Origin: Buddleja alternifolia
Taxonomy: Eukaryota; Streptophyta; Magnoliopsida; Lamiales; Scrophulariaceae
Reading direction: 5' to 3'
Length of the DNA: 64,000 nucleotides
Assembly (NCBI GenBank): GCA_019426215.1
Contig: CM033392.1
Coordinates: 33,028,814-33,092,813, forward strand
The notes below the pieces were generated by a model. The model worked only from the letters and a program-made list of their open reading frames with translations. It had not been told where the DNA came from and made no database searches. The position numbers and the translations under genes were made by a program. Position 1 is the first letter of the stretch. Each line of letters opens with the position of its first letter. Below, piece by piece: positions 22,532-34,536 of this stretch.

Positions 22532-24188
22532 AACACTATTCAGGAGACCCAAACTGAACCAACCATGACACAACTGTTAACACGTCGGTCTGCTAGAGTA
22601 TCTCAGCCGCCTGAGAGATATGGTTATCTCCTACAAGGAAAACATGATCTGTATGCTGTAGCAGAAGGAAGCCATGGAGATGATCCCTCTAACTATGACC
22701 AAGCGATGACGGATATGGATTCTGCAAAATGGCACGAAGCTATGAAAATAGAGATAGATTCGATGTATTCGAACCAAGTCTGGACTCTAACAGATCGCCC
22801 AAAGGGTATTGTACCGATTGGTTGCAAATGGATTTATAATAGAAAGATTGGTCCGGATGGCAAGGTTTACACCTGTAAGGCCAGGCTAGTAGTGAAAGGG
22901 TATAGTCAAAAGGAAGGCATTGACTATGAGGAAATCTTTTCACCTGTTGCCATGATCAAATCCATCAGGATTTTGCTTGCCATAGCTGCACACTTAGATT
23001 ATGAAATCTGGTAGATGGATGTGAAGACTATGTTCTTGAATGGATTCCTTGAGGAGGATATCTACATGGAACAGCCCAAGGGTTTCGTATCCGATGCAGA
23101 TTCTCATAAGGTTTGCAAACTGAATAGGTCCATTTATGGACTTAAACAGGCCTCTCGCAATTGGAATCTTCGATTTGATGAAGTAGTTAGAAGCTATGGC
23201 TTCATCAAAAATGAAGATGAACCGTGTGTCTATAAAAAGGTCAGTGGGAGCAAGATATCATTCTTAGTACTATACGTGGATGACATTCTGTTTATAGGGA
23301 ATGATATAGGTTCGTTGACTGCGGTCAAGACATGGCTTTTAAGCACATTCTCCATGAAAGACTTGGGAGAAGCTACCTACATCCTTGGAATTCGTATCTA
23401 CAGGGATAGAGAGAACAGGACGATAGGACTTTCCCAAGCCCTCTACCTAGAGAAAGTCCTAAAGCAATTTGGGATGGAAAACTCTAAGAAAGATCTTTTG
23501 CCCATGAGACATGGAATTCATCTCTCTAAGTCCAGGAGTCCTCAAAGTGAGGAGGATCGAAAAGATATGAGCATCATAACCTATGCCTCATCAGAAGGAA
23601 GTCTTATTTATGTGATGTTATGCACGAGTTCGGACCTTAAGTAGGTTTCAAGATAACCCAGGCAAAAAACATTGGATTGCAGTGAAATGTATCCTGAAAT
23701 ACTTGAGAAGGACTAACGATATAATTCTTATATATGGGAATGGAGAAATGAAAGTGGACGGTTACACCGATTCAGATTTTCAATCTAATATCGATGACCG
23801 AAAGTCCACTTCCGGGTTTATATTCACTCTCAACGGTGGAGCAGTGTCTTGGAAAAGTTCCAAGCAAAGCACAAATGCCGATTCCACTACCGAGGCTGAA
23901 TACGTGGCTGCCTTAGAGGCTGCCAAGGAAGCTGTTTGGATCAAGAAGTTCATAGCAGAACTTCAAGTGGTTCCTAGCGTGGAGCTACCGTTGCCAATGT
24001 GGTGTGACAACAATAAAGCCATCGTGCAAGCTAGAGAACCAAGGTCTCACAACAAATCTAAACACATAGACAGAAAATATCACATCATTCGAGAGATCGT
24101 TGGAAGAGGCGACATTACCTTGCAGAAAATAGTCTCAGCGGACAACGTGGCTGACCCAATCGCAGGCGGCGCTAGATCGACATCTTGA
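22532..24188 (+). pseudogene. pol: Element B reverse transcriptase and RNase H, broken
   Basis: RT begins in the frame open from 22565 (WHEAMKIEIDSMYSNQVW, ARLVVKGYSQKEGIDYEEIFSP). A TAG at 23012-23014 replaces the residue between YEIW and MDVKTMFLNG. RT then continues with IYGLKQASRNWN and YVDDILFIGND, the catalytic motif, to a TAG at about 23642. After another break, RNase H is recognisable from 23682 (GYTDSDFQSNIDDRKSTSG, STTEAEYVAA, WCDNNKAIVQA, NKSKHIDRKYHIIREI). Conserved catalytic residues are visible, so the copy was once active, but it now carries at least three disabling changes. Confidence 0.9.
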
Positions 24189-24210
24189 CAAGATGGGTAT
24201 TAGATACCAT

Positions 24211-24264
24211 AGAGATTGGCATTGAGTGCAAGTGAGAGATTGGCATTGAGTGCAAGTGGGAGAT
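24211..24264 (+). repeat. Duplicated purine-rich tract before B's 3' LTR
   Basis: A 24-base unit (AGAGATTGGCATTGAGTGCA then AGTG) is repeated exactly at 24211-24234 and 24235-24258, followed by GGAGAT and the LTR. The purine-rich end (GTGGGAGAT) is the expected plus-strand primer. Element A has a single unit. Confidence 0.85.
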
Positions 24265-25498
24265 TGTTAGGTGTGTTCCCTCGATGCCAACAAGAAAATA
24301 GATTGTATAGGGCACTTCATTGTGTTGTACAAACAATTTTATTCTATTTATAGAAAGGCAATTGTGCATGGCATTAACAAGTATTGAACAAACAGTCCAT
24401 GTGTATCAAGGAGGACTTTCCACTCCTTATGGTATAAGGATATGGCACTGGAAGAGTGTAGCACTTGATCACTTAAAGGGGTTCACAAGTCGAGAAATCT
24501 TAATTGGGCATTAAGATTCGACTTGTATGACACATGCTCTGACAAAGAGTGTCAGTCGAACACTATTAGATAGTGAGAGCTTGTGCCATAGATATATCAA
24601 TGGAATTGATATATTCGAACACGACTCGTAGTAATCCGACCACATGGGTATTTACTCAGTGACTGTCAAAGATTGGATTACTGATCATAATAGTATGCGT
24701 GAGTCTTAGACCTAAGGGATCACGATCAATGTGCTTGTATCATTGGATCTGTTACTAGAGTAGTTAGACCCGATTCACTCGTTGGTGGGGTCGACCTCGA
24801 AGTGCGATCTCAATGAGACAAATAGCAGTTGTGAGGTGATTGCCAAGATGGGATTCACTGTCTCGATAGTAAACGAGAATATATTCTGTGCGATCATAGG
24901 TAAATGAAATGACAAATCTTTGGCCAAAGCAAATAAACTAACTCGTGTGGAACACAGAGGGTGGTTTGGTAATTTCATATTACTATGATCTATTGCACAG
25001 TATCGTGTCTTGTGAGTTTGACATGTTCCATGACTCTCACTCGATCAGGATACATCAGTGAAGGGCTTATACTCATATAGTATTTATGATCTAGAGGTTC
25101 ATAATGACACAATCATTTTTGTACTCGATCAGGCCATGATGTGGGTTCACGGGACTGGCTAGGTGACACCCACATCCCTTGGCATCCTCCCATTGCCAGT
25201 CGAGACGAACCTAGAGAGTCACGCTATAAAAAGTAAGCGGGATATCTTTATGTATACGTTGTAAGGGCATTTTGGTAATTTGTCATTAGATGGACGAATT
25301 GATTTAATTAGTTGTTTAATTAGATTAAATGATAATTAATTAAATCAATAATTCAAGTATTAAATTAATTAGATTAACTGATTATTTGAATTTAAAAGTA
25401 TTGATTAATTAATTAATTATATATTTAATTGGATTTAAACTATATTAATTAATTAAAAGAGGGATTAAGTTGACTGGGCCAACTTAGCCCATCTGGGT
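24265..25498 (+). repeat. Element B 3' LTR, first segment
   Basis: It begins TGTTAGGTGTGTTCCCTCG and aligns with the 5' LTR. It is cut at 25498, after CATCTGGGT, by solo LTR C. Within the first 200 bases it has extra sequence that the 5' LTR lacks around the Athila insertion point (TTATGGTATAAG). Confidence 0.9.
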
Positions 25499-26086
25499 TG
25501 TCACGCCCCAAAATTTGGTCATAAAAGACCCAACTTGAATACATAAGTCTATCGTAGCTGTAGTTCCAATTCAAAACATGGACCCAATTTTATCAATGTA
25601 TCTTAGGGTCCTACTCCTGAAACTATCATCCGCATCACGAAGTAACTTAATATCCTTGAATAAAACTACCAGTTTTTACCTCTTGGATCGTCTATGTCTA
25701 TTCCTGTTATCCTCTAAACTAGTCTCACTGCTCAACTCACCTACAACTGGAAGGAAGGAATGAAACAAAATACGTAAGCAAAGGCTTAGTGAGTGCCAGT
25801 GTTTGTGTGCAAGTTGCTTAAAATAGTTTTTAGACCCAAATGATAAATTAGTGAGGGAAAAATAATAATAGTTTTTGTTGATTTTCAAAGGATCATTGAA
25901 ATTCTAAATAAGAAAAGCAATTTGTGATCATAGTAACAATTAAGCAATAGCTAGTATGAGACAAAGGTCTTAGTATATGCACGATGAGGTTTTGTCAAAT
26001 ATTATTGAAAACATGCTTGGAAAAAATTACATTCATGATAAAGCTGGAACAATTGGTGGCATGATATTTAAGTTTCAAAACATGCA
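25499..26086 (-). repeat. Element C, left part (3' end of the LTR in its sense)
   Basis: 588 bases match 63370-63684 of E in reverse. For example AAGCAAAGGCTTAGTGAG here corresponds to CTCACTAAGCCTTTGCTT near 63390. It ends at the ATGCA duplication created by D. There is no gene. Confidence 0.85.
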
Positions 26087-27857
26087 TGTTAGGAATTTCA
26101 TATTAGATGTTTTGATGATGACAAATAGGACTTTCTGTTAGACTCCGAAAAGTGTGAAAGCTTTCATAGAATGATTATGTATAAGTACCTGAAAGCTTAT
26201 TTATCTTAGGCTTATAGTATTTATCTTTGTAGAATTCCTTAGACTAAGTATGTGACACTAAAACACTTAGGAAAATTCTGGGTGAGTCTACCAAGTGATG
26301 AAGGTGAAGATCAAGCGTCTAAAGCTACAATGGATAAGGATATCTTGAAGCGTCCGTAAAACGCTTTAGGGATTATCCCAGTGCTCAAACTACGAATGGA
26401 TAACTCAGGCCGAATACTCAACATCAAGTGAAATGACGGAATTTTCAGTGAGACCATCAAGACAAGATTGAAGAGTAAGCGTCTGAAATAAAGAAAAGAA
26501 AGTCAGGATCAGCCCAAGCGTCTGATACACGAGAATAACTATTCTCTTCAGCAAGCGTCCAAATAGGTTAAACCAACACAACCTACAAAGAACGTAACCT
26601 GAAAAAGAATTTAGACCCAAAACCATCCACAGACTTAAAAAATGCATGAATCAAACGGACGAATTATTTCCAACGGAAATAAAACAAGATGCATTAAAAG
26701 TCGGATAAGTGCTATTAAAATATAAGCACTATAACTTATGGGCAAGCCATATCCTTGACCTAGACTGTCAGGTTTATGAAACCAAGACCATGCCCAACCA
26801 ATTAAATATACCCAAAGTTAGAAATGTCTGAACTCAAGGAATGTTTGGGGAAACGAGACTCCAACCGAGTCAAACGGACAAAAACCACCAATACCTTATA
26901 AATAGCTCTTTCAACAAACAAGTAAATAAACGAAAAGGGACACACACAAAAATTACCTACCTTGTTGAAAGAAAAGCTTACTAAAAATCATAGCCAAATA
27001 TTCATATAAGCTTTTCACAAATATTCTAGAGACAGTCACCCATATCTCAAATCTCTTTTTAAGAAGAACATATACTACCATTGAGATATCCTCAAGTTGT
27101 TTGAACTTTCCAAAAACAAACAAACCCGTGACCAAAACCATCAACACCTTTCATCTGAGTGAGAAAGCTGGTTGACTTGCAAGCAGTATTTTTGTGTAAA
27201 AGAAGCTTGTTGAAGTTGATCTCTATTGGAGCTGAAATCTGTGTGACCAAGGAGTTCCGAGATCAAGAGTAACTTGCACCATTTCTGAGTGAAAGAAGCA
27301 AGGGGATAGAAGATCTTTAGTGGAGCTGAAATCTGTGTGACCAAGGAGTTCCAAGAGCATATCCAATCTCCCTCTATCTTGTAGAAGTCTCTGTGTGACT
27401 CTTCGATAATCATCATAGTGGAAAAACCTCCCTGATAAAAGGAGAAGAAGGACGTAGCTGGGATTACATCACCCAGTGAACCTTACAAATATCTTGTGTC
27501 ATTTACCTCTTTAAGCATTCATTGTTTTACTGCTTTACTATTCATACTGCATACATTCTGATAAAGTCTTAAAACAACTAAGCAACTGCTTTCGATCAGT
27601 TAACTGAACGCTAAGCTATAAAATACTTCCGCTGTGCTAACTCTGATTTAGTGACTCAACTCTGCCCTACTTTGGTAAGCGTTGAAATCACCGAGTCTAA
27701 GTTAACGTTTCTCAAGCGTCACATCCAACGCTTAAACCTATCAAGCGTTCAAATACTTCAAAGTGATACGAATTTTTTAAGAAGTCGAAAAAGACTTAAG
27801 GGTCTATTCAACCCCCCCCCCCTTCTAGACCCTTTCGTATACCACTTGGGACCAACA
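26087..27857 (+). repeat. Element D first LTR (5')
   Basis: 1771 bases, starting TGTTAGGAATTTC and ending GGGACCAACA. A TATA box (TATAAATAG, 26897-26905) precedes the probable transcription start. Near the end is a run of C (27809-27820) before CTTCTAGACCC. The hexamer AAGCGT is frequent throughout. No gene is present. Confidence 0.93.
26897..26905 (+). promoter_or_regulatory. TATA box of D's 5' LTR
   Basis: TATAAATAG is the only strong TATA match in the LTR and is kept in the last LTR (50771-50779). F has the same word on the minus strand (63689-63697). Confidence 0.65.
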
Positions 27858-27859
27858 AG

Positions 27860-27871
27860 TGGTATCAGAGC
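27860..27871 (+). other. Primer binding site of element D
   Basis: TGGTATCAGAGC lies two bases after the first LTR and is a perfect copia-type initiator tRNA-Met primer site. The equivalent site for the second unit is lost in the N gap. Confidence 0.92.
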
Positions 27872-27964
27872 GGTTGAAGTTGAAACCTAAGCGTTTCCAA
27901 GCGTAACTGCTTGCTCAGATCCATCTTTTTATATAGTCGCTTCAAAATTACTTTAAAATTCTTC

Positions 27965-30178
27965 ATGGCATTTTCTAAAGTTCCCAAGTTGACCGAGTCA
28001 AATTATGACTCTTGGAAGGTCAAAGCGTTTACTTATTTGTGTTCATGTGATGATGAAATGTGTGATATCATTTCAGATGGGCCAATCAAAATATACAAAG
28101 TTATCACCAGAGCGCCCGAAGCCACAGGAGAAACACCTGACGGTTATGTGGAGAAGCCCAAACAAGAATGGTCCACCGATGAGCGTCGACGAGCCAATCT
28201 GGACAATGTCGGTCGGAATGCATTATACACAGCCATTGGTGACAATGACAACTTATTCAACAAAGTCAAATCATGCAATACAACTAAAGAAATTTGGGAT
28301 AAGTTGGCTACTATTTGTGGGGGCTCAGCACAAATAAAGGAAAACAAATTATCAATTGCCAAAGAAAAATTCAACGGCTTCAAGATGCTACCTAATGAGA
28401 CGCTAGAGCAATTAGACATGAGGTTTACAGCCCTTGTCACTGAACTAACATCTCTGGGTATGGAGCTACAAAATCGAGAAACAGTGGTCAAAATCTTTAG
28501 AAGTCTTCCAAGCAAATTCCTGATGAAAACAACTGCAATGAGAGAATCAAACAATCTGGACAGCCTAACTCCAGAAGATGCTTTTTCAGAACTCAAAGCG
28601 TTTGAGTTTGAGCTGAATTCGGCCAGTGATGCAGTAAGTAATCCAGTAATCGAATCTGGAGCGCTAATGGCATCAATCAAAGGAAAACCTATCAAAGAAA
28701 AAGGTTCAGACATAAGTGAGGAAGAAGAACTGGCGCTTCTAAATAGATTCAGGAAATTCCTGAAATATGAAAAGAAGGGAAACAGTCCTAAGCACCCAGG
28801 ACAAAGTTCATATCAAGCGCTTCCTCAAATACAACCACAATATCAAACGCCTCACTATCCTGCGTCCTCCTCCCTAGCGCCAATTCAATATCAAACTCCT
28901 TCTCAGCAAGATCTCTCAGCGCCTGCAGCGTTAAACCAACGATCCACAAGATTAACAAACGAACAAAAGATGAAGACCAATCTTTGTTACAACTGCAGGA
29001 GACCAGGGCATTTCCAAGTTAATTGCCCATATCCAAATGTGTCTAAACCTACAAAGCAAGATCACACGGATAGAAACCAATTCAGGAGCAACCTGAGACA
29101 ACAAGGCTTGCTAGCAGAATCAGAACCTCTCTATACGCCTGAAGAGGACTTGGAATCATCAGATGAAAGCAGCGATGATGAACCATCAAAGGACTCAGCA
29201 TTCATTTGTCTCATGGCAAGAGTAAATGAAGCATCTAACGACGTACCATCTGAGGTAACCACTGATCTGTATCATCCTCTCTCTTATGATGAATTACTTG
29301 ACAAAGTAAAAGAATATTATACAGATTGTCAAGATGCCACCCAATTATTCCAAAATCACCATCGTATTATTTCAGCACTCAGAAGTGATAACTTAACGCT
29401 CAAAGCAGAGTTGCAAATTCAGCAACAGTGCATTGAGAAAAACCAATCACTCGAGAGTGAAATTACTCAGCTAAAAGGTGATCTTGATATAATAGTCAAA
29501 AGAGAAGCTGAAATGGTCGCTAAACTTGCCAAATCAGAGCAGCTTATCTCTTCATTATCAAAAGCGTCTAGAACGCTAGATAATGTGACTAAAGTAACCA
29601 GGGCATTTGGTGAAAAGACCGGTCTAGGTTTTGATAAAATCAGTTATAAAGCCAAAGCGTCCAATGTTACAACAATCAACAAAGGAAAAGGTGTAATCTT
29701 TGTTGAAGAAAGTTCAATCAGACAAACGCTGAATGAATCAACAAATACTGGTACAAAAGTTAATGATAAAGTCAACATTGACTCAGGCAAAGGAAAGACC
29801 AAAGTGAACGTCTCACAAAAGAAAATATATCCAAACGCTCAAAAAACTAAGGAGATATTTTCTGCCAGTGAATCAAACGTTAAGCGTCCCGCACCAAAAG
29901 TGCATCCTAAGCCAGTACCAAACAGAATCAAACGTCCATATCCAAAACAATCCAGTTCATATTATCAACACTATGATAATTGTGAATACGATTATGATTA
30001 TCACTATAATCAAGGATATTTCTATACATCTAGAAAAGGTATGCAACTCAAAACGAAACCCAAGAAGGCCAATCTTTCTCCCGTAGTGAAGATAAGGCAA
30101 ATATGGGTTCCGAAAAATCTAATTCACGTCACTAACAAAGAAGGACCCAAAACAAAATGGGTACCTAAAGGAAATTAG
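27965..30178 (+). CDS. gag: Element D Gag (first unit), intact
   Basis: 737 residues from the ATG at 27965 (MAFSKVPKLTESNYDSWKVK). The track is open further upstream but that ATG best fits copia Gag. The UBN2-type capsid region covers about residues 50-230 (TTKEIWDKLATICGG, ETLEQLDMRFTALVTELTSL, IFRSLPSKF). A CCHC zinc knuckle (CYNCRRPGHFQVNC) is near residue 341. An acidic serine-rich stretch follows. Heptad-like helices at about residues 440-560 (SDNLTLKAELQIQQQ, LESEITQLKGDLDIIV) predict a coiled coil. The C-terminus is basic and ends KWVPKGN. It ends at TAG. Pol lies 14 bases on and in another frame. It should form the cytoplasmic particle. Confidence 0.93.
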   Translation: MAFSKVPKLTESNYDSWKVKAFTYLCSCDDEMCDIISDGPIKIYKVITRAPEATGETPDGYVEKPKQEWSTDERRRANLDNVGRNALYTAIGDNDNLFNKVKSCNTTKEIWDKLATICGGSAQIKENKLSIAKEKFNGFKMLPNETLEQLDMRFTALVTELTSLGMELQNRETVVKIFRSLPSKFLMKTTAMRESNNLDSLTPEDAFSELKAFEFELNSASDAVSNPVIESGALMASIKGKPIKEKGSDISEEEELALLNRFRKFLKYEKKGNSPKHPGQSSYQALPQIQPQYQTPHYPASSSLAPIQYQTPSQQDLSAPAALNQRSTRLTNEQKMKTNLCYNCRRPGHFQVNCPYPNVSKPTKQDHTDRNQFRSNLRQQGLLAESEPLYTPEEDLESSDESSDDEPSKDSAFICLMARVNEASNDVPSEVTTDLYHPLSYDELLDKVKEYYTDCQDATQLFQNHHRIISALRSDNLTLKAELQIQQQCIEKNQSLESEITQLKGDLDIIVKREAEMVAKLAKSEQLISSLSKASRTLDNVTKVTRAFGEKTGLGFDKISYKAKASNVTTINKGKGVIFVEESSIRQTLNESTNTGTKVNDKVNIDSGKGKTKVNVSQKKIYPNAQKTKEIFSASESNVKRPAPKVHPKPVPNRIKRPYPKQSSSYYQHYDNCEYDYDYHYNQGYFYTSRKGMQLKTKPKKANLSPVVKIRQIWVPKNLIHVTNKEGPKTKWVPKGN

Positions 30179-30192
30179 ATCTGCCCTTTTGA

Positions 30193-33100
30193 ATGCAGGT
30201 ACCTAGAGCCAACACCGACGCTTCAGTATGGTACATAGATAGTGGATCATCGAGACACATGACTGGATCAAAGGACCTCTTGATCAACTATCGTGCAACC
30301 AATGGTCCTCAAGTTATATTCGGTGATAATTCTAAAGGTAAAACTAAAGGTATAGGTATCATGCATAGGGGGAACATCATGATCAATGATGTATACTATG
30401 TCGAGGGTCTTAAACATAATCTCCTAAGCATAAGTCAATTTTGTGATAAAGGCTTTGAAATTAAATTTTCTAGTGACTTGTGCGAGATAATCGATGTTAA
30501 GACAGGATCTACCAAATTAAAAGGAAGAAGAACAAACAATGTATACTTAGTAGATTGGGATTCAACATTAGATAACAACCCTACATGCTTCGTAGCTAAG
30601 AATCAAAACGAATTAGGTTGGTTATGGCACAGAAAAATGAATCACCTCAATTTCAAAACAATCTCTCAATTAATATCTCTAAATCTCATAGAGGGATTAC
30701 CTAAAGGTTCCTTTAATAAAGATCGCTTATGTGATGCTTGTCAAATGGGTAAACAAGTTAAATCATCCTTTAAGAAGAAGCTTCATCTATCGACCTCTCG
30801 AATACTTGAATTACTACATTTAGATTTGTTTGGTCCTATTCAAATCATGAGCGTTAGTGGTAAAAAGTATTCACTAGTAATAGTTGATGATTTTTCACGC
30901 TATACATGGGTAGAATTTCTAGCATCTAAAGATGAAACTAGTGCCAAGCTCACCTCTCTAATTCGTCAACTACAAAACTCAAAAGATCTAAAAGTAACAA
31001 GAATTAGAAGTGATAGAGGAACTGAATTGACTAACCATATTGTTGAGAAATTTTGTAAAGACTTTGGAATACTTCATGAGTATTCAGCACCTAGAACACC
31101 TCAACAAAATGGAGTTGCTGAACGGCGGAACAGAACGCTTAAAGAAGCCGCTAGGACTATGTTAGCCGAATCTAAGCTGCCTCAAAGGTTGTGGGCCGAA
31201 GCTATTAACACTGCTTGCTACACTCAGAACCGGTGTATGATCAACAAGCAACATGAAAAGACTCCATATGAGTTATGGAAGGGACGTAAGCCGAATGTTT
31301 CATACTTTCATGTATTTGGCTCAAAATGTTTCATTCATAACAATGGTTCTCAAAGCCTAAAGACATTTGATCCTAAAGCAGATGAAGGAATCTTTCTAGG
31401 ATACGCCAAAAATGGAAAGAGCTTTCGCATCTTAAATAAGATCAAATCGAAGGTTGAAGAATCCATTCATGTTGTGTTTGATGATGCTAACCAAGAACCG
31501 AGTAAGGTTAATATTAATGATGCAGGAATTGAAGATCTATCTCAACAAGCTTCACAAATCAATCTGTGTGATGATAGTGATATTGATGAAGATAATGAAA
31601 TCATTATACCTAATCCTAAGACTACTCGTAAAGACATCAACGATGACATTGCAAGAAACGCTGATGATCATGAAGGGTATGTTCATCAAGAGCAAATTCA
31701 ATCTACAAACACTGAAGCGCCTACGCAAGGAATTGGTCAAGCGCCTACACAGTTTAATCAAACGTTAGATCAATCTCTTAACTCGTTCCAACCAGACAGA
31801 AAATGGCTCAGAGACCATCCACCAGAACTAATTATTGGAGATATTGGAGCACCCGTTAGAACGAGAGCCGCTACAATAAATGAGGCCATGTTTGCAAGCT
31901 TCCTATCTCAAATGGAACCAAAGAAAGTGGATGAAGCGCTTAACGATCCAAGTTGGATAGAAGCCATGCAAGAAGAGCTAAACCAATTTGAAAGAAATAA
32001 GGTATGGACGCTAGTACCAAGACCAACCCACCAAGGGGTCATTGGAACTAGATGGGTCTATAGAAACAAAATGGATGAGAATGGAATTGTGATTAGAAAC
32101 AAAGCCAGACTCGTAGCTCAGGGATACTGTCAAGAAGAGGGCATCGACTTTGATGAAACATACGCTCCAGTTGCCCGACTTGAAGCAATCCGCATGTTTC
32201 TAGCGTTTGCAGCATTTAACAAATTTACAGTGTATCAAATGGACGTAAAGAGTGCATTTCTGAATGGTAAACTCCAAGAAGAAGTATATGTGGAGCAACC
32301 ACCAGGATTCATCAACAACCATGGGAAAAGCATGGTTTACAAATTGGACAAGGCACTCTATGGTCTTAAACAAGCACCACGAGCATGGTATGACACTCTC
32401 TCTATCTTCCTTATAGGTAAAGGCTTTTCAAAAGGCAGCGTTGACACAACGTTATTCAAAATTACCCATAATGAAGATATTCTCCTAGTTCAAATTTATG
32501 TTGATGATATTATATTTGGATCTACCAATAAGCGTCTATGTGAGAAATTTTCGAAAATGATGCAAGATCAATTTGAAATGAGCATGATGGGTGAATTAAC
32601 TTTCTTCCTAGGATTACAAGTTAAACAACTCCCTAATGGCATATTCATAAATCAAACTAAATATACTAGAGATATGATCAAGAAATTTGGTATGAAAAAT
32701 GCATCACCTTCAAAAATTCCAATGAGCCAGACGCTTAAGCTAGATAGAGACGATAATGGAAAGAAAATTGATATCACTAACTATAGAGGTATTATTGGAT
32801 CACTTCTTTATCTTACAGCTAGTAGACCCGATATTATGTTCTCAGTATGCATGTGTGCACGATTTCAAGCTGATCCTAGAGAATCACACTTAATTGCTGC
32901 TAAAAGAATCCTTAAGTACCTAAAAGGCACACAAAATGTGGGCTTATGGTATCCTAGGGATTCTCCTTTTGAACTAATCGGTTATTCAGATGCAGATTTT
33001 GCAGGATGCAAAATAGATAGAAAAAGTACTAGTGGAACATGTCAATTTCTAGGTGATAGACTAATTTCATGGCATAGTAAGAAGCAACAGTCCATCGCTA

Positions 33101-33444
33101 CTTCCACCGCTGAGGCTGAGTATGTAGCCGCTGGAAGCTGTTGTGCACAGATCCTTTGGATGAGGCAACAACTTAGAGATTATGGAATAATCCTAGATCC
33201 AACTCCTATCCATTGTGACAATCAAAGCGCCTTAGCAATGACTCAAAATCCAGTTCTTCACTCTAGAACCAAACACATTGACATTCGCTATCACTTTCTA
33301 CGTGACCATGTTCAAAAGAAAGATATCTCCATGCACTTCATTAATACAGAAAAGCAACTGGCAGACATCTTCACCAAAGCGCTTAACGAACAACGTTTTC
33401 TCACTTTAAGAAGTGAACTAGGTATGATTGATCTAAATGCTTAA
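30193..33444 (+). CDS. pol: Element D Pol (first unit), intact: protease, integrase, RT, RNase H
   Basis: 1083 residues with all domains open. Protease is [13 protein letters not shown] near residue 15. The pre-integrase zinc region is [12 protein letters not shown] to CDACQMGK. The integrase D-D-E core is [18 protein letters not shown], and the Glu in [13 protein letters not shown] near 316. RT shows [41 protein letters not shown] and the catalytic YVDDIIFGS near 773. RNase H shows [36 protein letters not shown] and [14 protein letters not shown]. The ATG at 30193 directly follows an in-frame TGA (30190-30192), and gag ends at 30178 in a different frame. Pol must therefore be expressed by reinitiation, splicing or recoding. 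The unit looks competent. Confidence 0.95.
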   Translation: MQVPRANTDASVWYIDSGSSRHMTGSKDLLINYRATNGPQVIFGDNSKGKTKGIGIMHRGNIMINDVYYVEGLKHNLLSISQFCDKGFEIKFSSDLCEIIDVKTGSTKLKGRRTNNVYLVDWDSTLDNNPTCFVAKNQNELGWLWHRKMNHLNFKTISQLISLNLIEGLPKGSFNKDRLCDACQMGKQVKSSFKKKLHLSTSRILELLHLDLFGPIQIMSVSGKKYSLVIVDDFSRYTWVEFLASKDETSAKLTSLIRQLQNSKDLKVTRIRSDRGTELTNHIVEKFCKDFGILHEYSAPRTPQQNGVAERRNRTLKEAARTMLAESKLPQRLWAEAINTACYTQNRCMINKQHEKTPYELWKGRKPNVSYFHVFGSKCFIHNNGSQSLKTFDPKADEGIFLGYAKNGKSFRILNKIKSKVEESIHVVFDDANQEPSKVNINDAGIEDLSQQASQINLCDDSDIDEDNEIIIPNPKTTRKDINDDIARNADDHEGYVHQEQIQSTNTEAPTQGIGQAPTQFNQTLDQSLNSFQPDRKWLRDHPPELIIGDIGAPVRTRAATINEAMFASFLSQMEPKKVDEALNDPSWIEAMQEELNQFERNKVWTLVPRPTHQGVIGTRWVYRNKMDENGIVIRNKARLVAQGYCQEEGIDFDETYAPVARLEAIRMFLAFAAFNKFTVYQMDVKSAFLNGKLQEEVYVEQPPGFINNHGKSMVYKLDKALYGLKQAPRAWYDTLSIFLIGKGFSKGSVDTTLFKITHNEDILLVQIYVDDIIFGSTNKRLCEKFSKMMQDQFEMSMMGELTFFLGLQVKQLPNGIFINQTKYTRDMIKKFGMKNASPSKIPMSQTLKLDRDDNGKKIDITNYRGIIGSLLYLTASRPDIMFSVCMCARFQADPRESHLIAAKRILKYLKGTQNVGLWYPRDSPFELIGYSDADFAGCKIDRKSTSGTCQFLGDRLISWHSKKQQSIATSTAEAEYVAAGSCCAQILWMRQQLRDYGIILDPTPIHCDNQSALAMTQNPVLHSRTKHIDIRYHFLRDHVQKKDISMHFINTEKQLADIFTKALNEQRFLTLRSELGMIDLNA

Positions 33445-34536
33445 TCATTCGAAACATCATACTTTTGTTAGGCATGAAATTTAGGGGGAATTCAATGTAT
33501 GTTATGAAATTTATGGGGAACCTACATAGGGGGAACCTTCAAAGAGCAAACTATACCTAAGTGAATATGACCAAAAATGTTTTCCCTTGCATCGGTCATA
33601 CGCACTTAGCATCATACACTTAAAACCGTTTTGACGCTTATTACACAAATCTGCCTTAGCGTCTGCACTTCCTTCAAAATAAACTAAACGCTTAGCTTTA
33701 TTCCCGGCTAAAGCAGTTAGTAAAAAGATCCTTTTAAAAGCAAGCGTACATTACCCTACGCCAAAACGAGAAAGTGGATTAGTCAATCAATGCAATTAAT
33801 GCTGACTTGACATTCCTCACCCTTCGCTCAAGAAAACCCATGGGTACTCATCACGTTTTTCAAAGATGGTTCAGCACATGTACACGCGTCAGTACAATTA
33901 CCATGTATCTTAGACGAGTACAACCGGCGCTGAATATTTTAAACCAAAAGTAAAACACTACTACCAAGACCTAATGATAAGTACTGGGAAACTGTGTCCT
34001 CATATACACCCTGAAAGGAATAATTCTATATGTTACAATGACCGCTAAAGCACAACCTGTTACTTGAAAGAGACTCCCAAGATTTTCAAGCGTCCACATA
34101 ACACTCAATTGTTTCAAGCGTCATTCTGACTAAGTCCGGACGCTTTAACAAATTTTTGGCGGGCATTTAAATAGTGTTCAAAATTATGATTCCCAAACAG
34201 TTTTCATAAAGAACGTATCCGCTTTTCATGGGCACACGCATCACTCTCAGTCTCTGTTTTAAACTTTTAAACGGACTTCAAAATAGTATATGTGGCAGTT
34301 ACTAAAAGAAACCGTGCCGTTTAATCTAAATTCACGTCCACAGTTATATTTTAATGGCTGAGATTTATACTCCTCCACGTGTCAACATCTCAAACTTCAA
34401 ACACACCGAACATTCAAATTGAAGTTTCTGCAGAACACAAACACTCTTATACTCTATTCCATTCGTGCAAAAACAAGTCTCTCTCTTTTTCAAAAACGAA
34501 AAATTTTCCTTCGTAATCTCTGTCTACTGCTCACTC
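33445..34536 (+). other. Spacer between pol and third ORF, first D unit
   Basis: 1.1 kb without a credible ORF. It begins with two or three AGGGGGAA-type purine words (near 33484, 33515 and 33529). It may hold the promoter or splice acceptor used for the third ORF, but I see no decisive motif. The second unit repeats it at 44777-45869 almost unchanged. Confidence 0.6.
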
